Source of the DNA: an uncultured Gammaproteobacteria bacterium
GTDB lineage: Bacteria; Pseudomonadota; Gammaproteobacteria; DRJJ01
Length of the DNA: 64,000 nucleotides
Reading direction: 5' to 3'
Assembly (NCBI GenBank): GCA_947258795.1
Contig: CAMYJU010000003.1
Coordinates: forward strand, 1 to 64,000
Below are positions 1-8,900 of the stretch, in pieces. The notes beneath the pieces were generated by a model, which saw only the letters and a program-made list of their open reading frames with translations, was not told the DNA's origin and did not search any database. A program made the position numbers and the translations under genes. Position 1 is the stretch's first letter. Each line of letters opens with the position of its first letter.

Positions 1-1757
1 AAAAGAAAATATGAATTTGGCGCGCTTAAATAGTCAGTGTTTGTTTGAACACTAAGTTTTTTTCCATTTTTTGATTTAGTCACTTCAAAATATCCATTTT
101 TATATTTTTTGTGAGTAATGTCTTCAGAAAGGACCCCGCCCTTATTTATCTCAAGCGAGATCGTTCTATTTGATATATTGAATTCCATATCAACATCTTT
201 AGCTGATGACATATTAGTCAGACCCGTGACACCATAAGATTTTTTGTTCCCAGATGGTTCAATTAAATCGATATAAGATTGGACGCAATAGAATCTTAAC
301 ATACGAGTACGACCCATATTCTTCAGTCTCAAATTTCCTACGCTTACGTTCCATGGATAATTGATCAAATATAATTCTGAGTCGTCCGGCAAGCCTGCAA
401 TCGTATCCCTTGTTTGTTCCAAGGCGTATTTGGATATTTTTCCTGCCTCTTCCCATTCATCATAATTATTTATCAGCGGCGACAAATAGATCAATGATGC
501 TAAAGATACAAAGACTATACCCACATATAATCCAGGTATAATTTTTGTAGTTAAAATACTGTTTCCAGTATTGGCTCGTTTCAATAAAGTAAATCCGTGC
601 CAAATAAACATTATCGACAGTACACTTGATGCAATCGCCGATGGGTATAAATATCTTATTGAGAAATGTTTCCCAATAATAAACAACACGCCAGAAATAA
701 TAAGCCAGCTTAAAAAAAACAGAACAATTCTGCTCTCCACTGTTTTTTCACTAGCTAAATACTGCTTTATTGATCCCCATAGAGACCTTAGTCTGCCATA
801 CTTATAGTTAAAAAAAGCCAGAGTAGTGATACTAATAAGAATGCTTATCAAAATGTATTTATTTAACACAATGACTTTTAGCATGCTCATAAATGATTGT
901 AACTGTGTATTAAAAGACGGGAAAAATAACCCTATCAAATATCCTCTGATAGTGTGATTGAGTGTCTGCAGGTAGCTTTGACCTGAATATGCATTTTCTT
1001 GATTCTCACAGATATACAAATGCAAACATATATACACCACTCCAACTAGTAAAAATGGAATACAGGCAACAATGCTTCTTAAAAACCGATCCTTTATTCT
1101 CAAGCTATAAAATGGAAACAAGAATAGATAAATAAAGATGATAGGTAATACAGCAACTCCTGACTCCTTGGAACCTAACACCATTGAGCAGAAACCGAGA
1201 GAGATGTAGAGATGTCGTTTATTACCACTTTGATATTGAATATAGGAAATTAGCGTCAACACTAGAAACAGGGTTGCTAAAACATCAGCTCGCCTGGCAA
1301 TGGCCGGCACAACCTCTACATTAATGGGATGGATGGTAAAAACCATGGCTGCAATAAAAGGTAATAGTACAGTTTGTCTCTTCAGCAAACTGCGTACCAA
1401 GTAAAAGACAGAAATTGAGGTTAAGGTATGTAGTACGAGATCAGTGAAGTGGTAACCTTTAGGGTTTAAGCCCCAAAGCCAATAATCCATACTGTAAGAG
1501 AAGGTAGTTACTGGCCTGTAAAATGCCCCACTTGGATAAGCGCCAACTACATTCCCCATTAATGGTTCAGTAAGTATTCTAGTAATATCATTTAGTGACC
1601 CAACTCGACCGGATTTAATAAGGGGAAAGACATCAAGGTCAGTGAAATAGTACCCGAGAATTTCAATATAACTAATTACCGAAAAAATTATTATGGTTAA
1701 TGTAATGAATAAAATTCCTTTTTGAGTTTCAAAGAAATTCATCTTTTGGTCGCCCAT
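1..1757 (-). CDS. TMTC-like GT-C membrane glycosyltransferase, 3' end cut by window edge
   Basis: An open frame of 585 codons runs without a stop from an ATG at 1757 to the left window edge. A second ATG at 1742 is a possible start. The product is a multi-pass membrane protein: first hydrophobic helix at about residues 14-31, then an acidic D-L-D motif (about residues 40-42) as in the first luminal loop of GT-C enzymes. This is followed by blocks typical of TMTC/DUF1736-type proteins (YRPVTTFSYSMDYWLWGLNP and HPINVEVVPAIARRADVLA). About eight further hydrophobic segments follow, then a soluble C-terminal part. Family members are thought to transfer sugars from polyprenyl-phosphate donors to proteins or envelope polymers; the acceptor here is unknown. 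The usual TPR tail is not seen within the window. It is AT-rich and divergent from the biosynthetic operon. Confidence 0.72.
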   Translation of the reverse strand, partial: MGDQKMNFFETQKGILFITLTIIIFSVISYIEILGYYFTDLDVFPLIKSGRVGSLNDITRILTEPLMGNVVGAYPSGAFYRPVTTFSYSMDYWLWGLNPKGYHFTDLVLHTLTSISVFYLVRSLLKRQTVLLPFIAAMVFTIHPINVEVVPAIARRADVLATLFLVLTLISYIQYQSGNKRHLYISLGFCSMVLGSKESGVAVLPIIFIYLFLFPFYSLRIKDRFLRSIVACIPFLLVGVVYICLHLYICENQENAYSGQSYLQTLNHTIRGYLIGLFFPSFNTQLQSFMSMLKVIVLNKYILISILISITTLAFFNYKYGRLRSLWGSIKQYLASEKTVESRIVLFFLSWLIISGVLFIIGKHFSIRYLYPSAIASSVLSIMFIWHGFTLLKRANTGNSILTTKIIPGLYVGIVFVSLASLIYLSPLINNYDEWEEAGKISKYALEQTRDTIAGLPDDSELYLINYPWNVSVGNLRLKNMGRTRMLRFYCVQSYIDLIEPSGNKKSYGVTGLTNMSSAKDVDMEFNISNRTISLEINKGGVLSEDITHKKYKNGYFEVTKSKNGKKLSVQTNTDYLSAPNSYFL

Positions 1758-2077
1758 TTTCTTTATTCTCGAAACTTTCCAATCATAAGAGTTTAGAGCA
1801 GTTCACTATAACTGAAACGGAGACATCGATTTCCGGGAATACTGTAGCATATCTGCTACACAGCCTGGGTTTTTGACATCGTTTAATCAGGCTATAACAA
1901 GCTATTATTTAGGTTTACCCCTGATACTTGTTCGCCGCCTTTTAATAAGCCACCATACAAAATATACATCCTTGCCCCAAGGGTCGGGGTATTGTTGCTA
2001 TCCCTTTGAATAGTGCCAATTGATAAACTCTATGTCGTTTCTGGTACGTTCCGCCTTGCCCTTTACATAGTCACTTA
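1758..2077. other. Intergenic stretch, no gene seen
   Basis: About 320 bases between the glycosyltransferase start and the IS200-like remnant. It is AT-rich and stop-rich in all frames. I see no RNA gene or clear promoter, and part may be further decayed insertion-sequence DNA. Confidence 0.4.
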
Positions 2078-2430
2078 TCATCGTTTCATATCCATGCTAG
2101 CAAAATACCAATAACTCCTAAACTCTCCAACCCAAGGCATTTTCTTAACATACGGCCATCGGTGAAATATCGCTCGTGCTATCAGCACTCTTAATCAGTG
2201 TTACAAGCTTGTCACACAATAAGTCGGTGCAGACTGAACCAAAAAATGGACGTGATCTTTATCTGTACCTGTTTCCAAGAATTTCACTTGATAATGTTTC
2301 TCAAATTCTAAGCAGACAGCTTTTAATTCACTATCAACCTGATCATCAATGACTGCTCGCCTAGATTTCGCAGGAAACACCAGATGGCACATCAATACCG
2401 TAACATCATGATTTTATGTAAATATTCGCT
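2078..2430 (-). pseudogene. Degenerate IS200/IS605-type transposase (tnpA) remnant
   Basis: The minus strand encodes pieces of an IS200-family Y1 transposase. Around 2201-2395 there is a start-like MCHLVFPAKSRRAV block and the HUH motif in DKDHVHFLVQSAP. After a frame change, the C-terminal block FHRWPYVKKMPWVGEFRSYW follows and runs to a stop at 2078-2080. The frame change near 2190 and the lack of a clear catalytic tyrosine helix show that it is dead. A GC-rich hairpin (CGCCGCAGGCGGCG, about 2448-2461) beyond the 5' end could be part of the element's terminal structure. It sits just upstream of the biosynthetic operon. Confidence 0.7.
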
Positions 2431-2710
2431 CACTCATACAGTGTACGCCGCAGGCGGCGGGGAGTGGAATCCCAAGGGATTTAATGTTAATCGTTGTAGT
2501 TAGGTTTAGTTAACACTCTGGAGCTATGTGCAGGATCGATATTCTATTGAACCGCATTTCGATACTGTATTGTCTACAAAGTTGTGGCAAACTGAATATG
2601 TAAGAAACTAGATCTTATTCTGATCATGCCGTTCTCCGCATTTGAATCAGGTTTAGCGTGTGCCACTTATGAGCTTAATTGCTTGGTACAAGGAGTAACA
2701 GGAGTAGTTT

Positions 2711-4048
2711 ATGCCGATACAAACAAGCTTTCTTTTAAGTTTTGTTTTATCCCTTGTTGGCACTGCACTATTTGTAGTGATTTTTAAGTTGGCTGCTGGC
2801 ATCAGCATTGAGAGCTCTATTATCACAGCATGGATAAGTTTCTTTTTAATCTTCGTACTCATCCGCACTACACTCGCCGGCAAGACATTACCCTTCAAAA
2901 GCATTTCATTCGAAGTAATTACCATGCTTTTTACGGTGTTGATATTGGAAATAGGAATTAATCTTATCTTCTCGGCAACACCCAGTACCTCAATCCCAAA
3001 TTACGCATTTTCATCCTCTGAACTACGACAAGAGTACAAGGATGAATTAGAGCAAGCTAATCGCGCACAAACCTTTGAACAGTATGTGATGTACAAAGGT
3101 GTAAAATTCAATGGGAAATACATCAATCAGGATGAAAATGGAATTAGAAATACATGGGTGCCCGAAAGTCATGATGCGACAACCATATCAAATGTCTACA
3201 TGTTCGGCGGTTCAACACTGTGGGGCTATTATGCGCGCGACGACCATACCATCCCCTCCTACCTCTCCAAACACCTGCATAGCAAAGACATCAGGGCCAA
3301 GATTACTAATCATGGGGTGCTAAGAGACAGCTCAAGCACCGAACTGATCCGCTTATTTCAATTATTAAAGGCCGGACACAAGATTGACCTTGTCGTTTTC
3401 TATGATGGATTCAACGACCTTGCCGCAGGGGCACGAGGAGAACCGGGACACATCCGGGATTATGAAAGATATAAGTCAGCAGTACTCAGCAAAAAGGACG
3501 GACTTGATTATATAAAACAAGGTGTGGAAAAACTCGTTCGAGATTATTCAGCCATGTACAAATTGAAGAAAATGGCCACACCACGGATTAAAACCTCTAA
3601 GCGCCCAACGACAAAAAACTCTGATCAGCTTATTGACGACATTGTTCATTCCTATTTAGAGACTGTACGAGCAATAGACCAACTTTCGAAAGTGTACGGA
3701 TTCAAGTATGCCTGTTTCTGGCAACCCATGGCATATCTGGAATCATCACTTACCCCGGAGGAGCAACCCTGGGTTGAGGCGTCAAATAATGTGCAAAGAA
3801 AATTCCTCATCGGCCCCAAGGTCAATCTACGGCTCCCAACGGGGCTTGTACCGAATTTTTATAATATTTCGGATGCCCTGAAGGGGCGAAATGAATCCGT
3901 CTATATTGATATCGGTCATTTGACGGAAAAGGGAAATGAAATTATCAGTCGTAAAATGGGCGATATTCTTATCAGCAACTACCTTGCGTCTGTGCAGAAT
4001 TCCTCATTATCCGGTAAAAACGATTTATCCACGATGGCAATACAATGA
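2711..4048 (+). CDS. Membrane-anchored SGNH/GDSL-type hydrolase
   Basis: 445 aa, with GGAG at 2701-2704 placed 6 bases before the ATG. Three hydrophobic helices occupy about residues 7-28, 33-54 and 66-90, followed by a periplasm-facing catalytic domain. The SGNH blocks are readable: GGST with Ser168 (block I), DGFND with Asn235 (block III) and DIGH with Asp400/His403 (block V). Such proteins are esterases or O-acyltransferase-like hydrolases acting on envelope glycans or secondary metabolites. It is the first gene of the biosynthetic operon and overlaps the next gene by ATGA, so it is very probably co-translated. The role could be ester hydrolysis or acyl transfer on the product at the membrane, which is inference. 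The N-terminal membrane segments set it apart from simple secreted GDSL esterases. Confidence 0.75.
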   Translation: MPIQTSFLLSFVLSLVGTALFVVIFKLAAGISIESSIITAWISFFLIFVLIRTTLAGKTLPFKSISFEVITMLFTVLILEIGINLIFSATPSTSIPNYAFSSSELRQEYKDELEQANRAQTFEQYVMYKGVKFNGKYINQDENGIRNTWVPESHDATTISNVYMFGGSTLWGYYARDDHTIPSYLSKHLHSKDIRAKITNHGVLRDSSSTELIRLFQLLKAGHKIDLVVFYDGFNDLAAGARGEPGHIRDYERYKSAVLSKKDGLDYIKQGVEKLVRDYSAMYKLKKMATPRIKTSKRPTTKNSDQLIDDIVHSYLETVRAIDQLSKVYGFKYACFWQPMAYLESSLTPEEQPWVEASNNVQRKFLIGPKVNLRLPTGLVPNFYNISDALKGRNESVYIDIGHLTEKGNEIISRKMGDILISNYLASVQNSSLSGKNDLSTMAIQ

Positions 4049-5940
4049 GCAAGAAAAAGCCAACAAATGAGACTCCCTCTTTTTCTTCTCACGTTCCGAG
4101 TGAGCGCAAAGACGGTGCAGATATGATGCTAATGCCACTTAGAAACATCAGGAAGCTACATGCAATGGCCCCACCAATTTGCGCCAGAAGCCGGGAAGGA
4201 GACTTACCGCTTTCTTTTGCGCAACAGAGGATATGGGTTTTCAATCATCTCAATCCGGACATCCCCATCTTCAATACCTTCAAGGCATATAAAATAGAAG
4301 GCCCGCTTAATATTGACGCCCTAACACAGAGTCTCAGTGAAATTATCAGGCGCCACGAGGCATTACGAACCGCCTATCCTAATGTCGATGGCAATCCGAA
4401 GCCGCTTATCATGCAAGAACTGAACGTCCGTCTTGAGGTAAAAGATATTCGGCAGTCGTTGGCTAGTGAGCACGGCAATGACATTAACACCATCTGCAAT
4501 CAATTCATTAGCGAGCCCATTGATTTGTATCAAGGGCCCATTTTCCGCGCAGAATTACTGAAAATCGGTAATGATCAGCATATTCTAGTAATGGTATCCC
4601 ATCAAATCATCTTTGATGGTGCATCCTGGTCGATACTCAGTCGCGAACTAACACAGCTTTACGAAGCCTTCTGTTCTAACGAGACCTCGCCCCTCAAAGC
4701 GCTCCCTCTGCAATATATTGATTTTACAGGTTGGCAAATGGAATTACTCCAGGGAGAGGTGCTTAATACGTTGTCTTCTTTTTGGAAACAACAACTTGAC
4801 GGCGACTTGCCGTTGCTCAATCTTCCTACCCGGAATACTTCAAACGATGACTCCGTTAAACATGCAGAGAGTCTGCCATTTTCAGTCTCAAGGGAGGTGG
4901 CAGACAGCTTAAAACAACTAAGCAGTAAGGAAGGCGTCACCCTGTTTACGGTTCTGCTGGCAGCCTTCAATGTACTGCTTTCACGCTATGCTAACCAAAA
5001 CGATCTTATGGTGTTCACATCCGTACCCTCACGGACTCGGGCGGAAATTAGAAATCTCATCGGCTTGTTCAGTAATTTTATACCCTTGCGTATGCAGCTT
5101 AACAGCAATCAACAATTTTCTGACTTGCTTATCCAGGCGCAGGAAGTTTATAGCGGCGCGCTTGGACATCAGGATATGCCTTTCGAATATATTCTCAAGG
5201 AACTTCAATCCGAACAGAAGGTTACAAAAAATTCATTATTCCAGACATTATTTATCTTTGAGAATGCTACAAAAAAGCCGCTGAGACTCGCCAACACAAG
5301 TGTAACACCGCTGAACCTCACCACAGGCCTGACCAAGTTCGACTTAACCCTGTTTGTTGAGGAAAAACAAGGTGAACTAAGCGGATCCATCCGATATAAA
5401 TCAGCGATGTACGACACATCAATGATTGAACAAATGATCGGACAATATAAGGAAATTCTTAAACAGCTTGTAAAATACCCGAATCAAACACTCAGGGAAT
5501 TGCCTGGTCTAACTGAATCAGAACGAAATGAATTACTGGCCGCGCAATCGCGAGAAAATGAAAAGCGCCGTGAGACATCCAGTCCTCCCAATCTCGTTCG
5601 GCAGCAATCATATAAAACCCCGCAAACAAAAATGGAATCACAGATTGCAGGGATCTGGCAGGAGGTGCTTGGTATTGATAAAGTCGGAATACAGGATAAC
5701 TTTTTTGAACTGGGGGGAGATTCAATGCTGCTGGTTATTCTTATTGGCAAGCTTGAAGATGCGCTGAAAAAGGAATTCTCAGTCATCGACATATTCAGAA
5801 ACCCAACGATCAGCTCATTTGTCCTATGCTTAACTAATAATAGTAACGAAAGCCACTCCTACAACGACATTTACGAAAGGGTAAATAAAAAAAAGAAGGC
5901 CTTAAAACGGCAAAAGAAGAGCAGAGCTTATAAGAGATAA
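4045..5940 (+). CDS. Stand-alone NRPS condensation-carrier (C-T) protein, active-site His replaced
   Basis: 631 aa, starting inside the previous stop (ATGA overlap). A short leader precedes a full condensation domain (about residues 50-490), starting at LPLSFAQQRIW and including LIGLFSNFIPLR and HQDMPFE. A carrier domain (about 530-600) has the phosphopantetheine site GGDS, Ser560. The HHxxxDG active-site motif reads HQIIFDG (186-192), so the second, catalytic histidine is glutamine. There is no adenylation domain. The C-terminus is a Lys/Arg-rich tail after the carrier, facing an acidic N-terminus on the next protein, as expected of a docking pair. It may hand an acyl starter to the PKS, or act as a non-condensing gate; which of the two is unresolved. 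Confidence 0.85.
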   Translation: MSKKKPTNETPSFSSHVPSERKDGADMMLMPLRNIRKLHAMAPPICARSREGDLPLSFAQQRIWVFNHLNPDIPIFNTFKAYKIEGPLNIDALTQSLSEIIRRHEALRTAYPNVDGNPKPLIMQELNVRLEVKDIRQSLASEHGNDINTICNQFISEPIDLYQGPIFRAELLKIGNDQHILVMVSHQIIFDGASWSILSRELTQLYEAFCSNETSPLKALPLQYIDFTGWQMELLQGEVLNTLSSFWKQQLDGDLPLLNLPTRNTSNDDSVKHAESLPFSVSREVADSLKQLSSKEGVTLFTVLLAAFNVLLSRYANQNDLMVFTSVPSRTRAEIRNLIGLFSNFIPLRMQLNSNQQFSDLLIQAQEVYSGALGHQDMPFEYILKELQSEQKVTKNSLFQTLFIFENATKKPLRLANTSVTPLNLTTGLTKFDLTLFVEEKQGELSGSIRYKSAMYDTSMIEQMIGQYKEILKQLVKYPNQTLRELPGLTESERNELLAAQSRENEKRRETSSPPNLVRQQSYKTPQTKMESQIAGIWQEVLGIDKVGIQDNFFELGGDSMLLVILIGKLEDALKKEFSVIDIFRNPTISSFVLCLTNNSNESHSYNDIYERVNKKKKALKRQKKSRAYKR

Positions 5941-5943
5941 ATC

Positions 5944-8900
5944 ATGGAAAACCCAGATACTGACGACCTCTCGGAAGACATTGCCATCATCGGCTTATCC
6001 TGCCGATTACCGGGCGCAAGCAATGTGGACGAGTTCTGGCAGAATGTGCAAGCCGGTAAGGAATCCATCAGGTTCTTCAGCGATGAAGAACTGAAGCAAT
6101 ACGGCATTGACCCTGAAACCATCAATACCCCCAACTACGTCAAAGCCAGCCCTGTTCTTGAAGACATCGATCTGTTCGATGCGGCATTTTTCGGATATAC
6201 CCCCAAGCAGGCCGAATTAATGGATCCACAACAGCGCCTGTTTCTCGAGACGGCCTGGCAAGCCCTGGAAAATGCTGGCTATGATCCCGAACGATTTCCC
6301 GGGCGAATCGGCGTCTTTGCCGGAGAAAGCTGGGGAACCTATCTGTTAAATAATCTCTACCAGAATCAGACATTAATCAGGGATGTTGGCCTGTCCCAAC
6401 TCCTGCAAGGTAATAAAGACAGCAACCTGACAACCCGTACCTCTTATAAACTGAATTTAAGTGGCCCCAGCATGACGATTAATACCGCGTGCTCAACCTC
6501 ATTGGTGGCTGTGGTAATGGGATGCCAGAGTTTGCTCAATTACCAAAGTGACCTGATCCTGGCCGGTGGCGTGTGCATAAAGATTCCTCAAAATGTGGGG
6601 TATTTTTTCGAAGAAGGCGGCATTGTCTCTTCCGACGGCCATTGCCGGACATTCGACGCCTCAGCGCAGGGCACCATTTTCGGTAATGGCATCGGCATTG
6701 TTGCCTTGAAACGTCTTGAGGATGCCCTGGAGGACAATGATACTGTCTATGCCGTCATCAAGGGATCTGCAATCAATAATGATGGATCGATGAAGGCCAG
6801 CTTCACCGCCCCCAGTATTGAGGGACAAACCGAGGTGATTGTCGAGGCCATCGCCAATGCCGGTATCAATCCTGAGACCATCACACTCATGGAAGCCCAT
6901 GGTACTGGCACCTATCTGGGTGACCCCATTGAGGTAGAGGCCTTGAGCCAGGCCTTTCGTAGTGCCACTGAGGAAAAGGCATACTGTGCCATCGGCTCAG
7001 TTAAAACCAATATCGGTCACCTGAATACAGCAGCCGGCGTCGCAGGTTTGATCAAAACTGTGATGGCCCTGCAACATAAAAAGCTGCCACCCACGTTACA
7101 CTTTGAACAACCCAATCCACGGATCGATTTCGACAATACCCCGTTTTACGTCAATACAAGCTTGCGAGACTGGCGGTGTGAGGGCTTCCCTCGTCGTGCT
7201 GGTGTAAGCTCTTTAGGTGTCGGCGGCACTAATGCCCACGTTATCTTGGAGGAAGCACCTGAACCTGTAGCTTCAGGAGATTCCAGGCCATGGCAACTAC
7301 TAATCTTATCCGCCAAAAGCAATCCTGCGCTTGATCGCGCCTCGACTAGGCTTGCGGATCTTCTGCATAATCAACCTGAGTTAAACCTGGCCGATGCTGC
7401 CTATACCTTATGCGAAGGCCGCCATGCATTCAGTCATCGACGCATTGCCGTTTGCCAGGATATTGACGATGCTATTGAAGTACTTCGTGCCAATGATCCC
7501 TCTCGCACGCACACAAGCAGCCAGGAAACAAAACAACGCAACATTTTATTCATGTTTCCTGGCCAGGGCTCGCAGTATGTCAATATGGGGCTCGATCTGT
7601 ATCACTCAGAAACGTCGTTTCGTAACCATATTGATTATTGCTCAGAATTTCTCAAGCCACGGCTTGGGCTAGATTTACGAGATGTGCTTTATCCCGATGA
7701 GAATATGAAAACAGAAGCGCAGGAACGATTAAAACAAACCTCCCTGACTCAACCCGCCCTGTTTGTCATTGAATATGCCCTTGCCCAACTTTATAAGGAT
7801 TGGGGCATTCATCCGCAGGCTATGATAGGCCACAGTATCGGCGAGTATGTCGCGGCCTGTCTGGCCGGTGTGTTCTCTCTTGACGACGCGCTTAGCCTGG
7901 TTGCAGAGCGTGGCCGGCTGATGCAATCCATGCCCAAAGGCACCATGCTCTCCGTACCGCTTGCGGAAGACGAGTTACAAGGCTTAATCAGTGGACGAGT
8001 TTCAATCGCCACTGTAAATACCCCCAATTTGTGCGTTGCCTCGGGGCCGACTGAAGAAATTGACAATCTTGAGAATGCGTTGAAAGAACGCGGCCTCGAA
8101 TGTCAGAGGCTGCATACCTCGCACGCCTTTCATTCCGTCATGATGGAGCCGGCAGCAGATCAATTCCGTGATTTCCTGCAGGGTGTAGAATTAATACCGC
8201 CGCAGACATCCTTTATATCCAATGTTACAGGAACGTGGATAAAGGAGAAAGAAGCAACCGACCCGGGTTACTGGGCCAGGCATCTGCGCCATGCCGTATT
8301 ATTTTCACAAGGGGTGCAACACTTTTTACACGACCCGGATCAGATACTCCTTGAGGTCGGTCCAGGATCTACCCTGAGCTCACTGGCGATGAAACACGCA
8401 ACCAGGGCGAAGTGTCAAACCATTCTCAAATCGATGCGCCACCCCCGTGAGTCACAACCAGATTTAGCGTTCCTGCTCACCACACTTGGCAGGCTCTGGA
8501 TTTCTGGAATCAAGATCGATTGGCGAGGATACTTTGCCGAGGAAAATCGCCGCAGAGTTGTACTACCCACATACCCGTTTGAACGTAAACGCTTCTGGGT
8601 AGATGCAACAGCAGAATCACAAAAAGGCAAAGCGGTAACAACCAGCACTGCCAGGAACAATAATATTAATGAGTGGTTCTACATCCCTTCCTGGAAACGA
8701 TCTCTGTTACAAGTTCCCCTGGAAGGCATTTCTACTTCGCAACAGGAGCAGTGCACCTTGCTCTTTGTAAATGGAGTTTTCGGCACTAGATTTGCCGAAC
8801 AAATGCAGAATAAATTTCAAGATGTTTTCATAGTCGTCCCCGGTAGTGAATTCAACTCGCCGGAACCGGGAGTATTCTCCATCAACCCTGGCCATGCAGA

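Noticed and set aside
571-807. Plus-strand open frame of 78 codons
   Set aside because: It lies antisense within the long minus-strand glycosyltransferase frame, has no ribosome site and no recognisable sequence.
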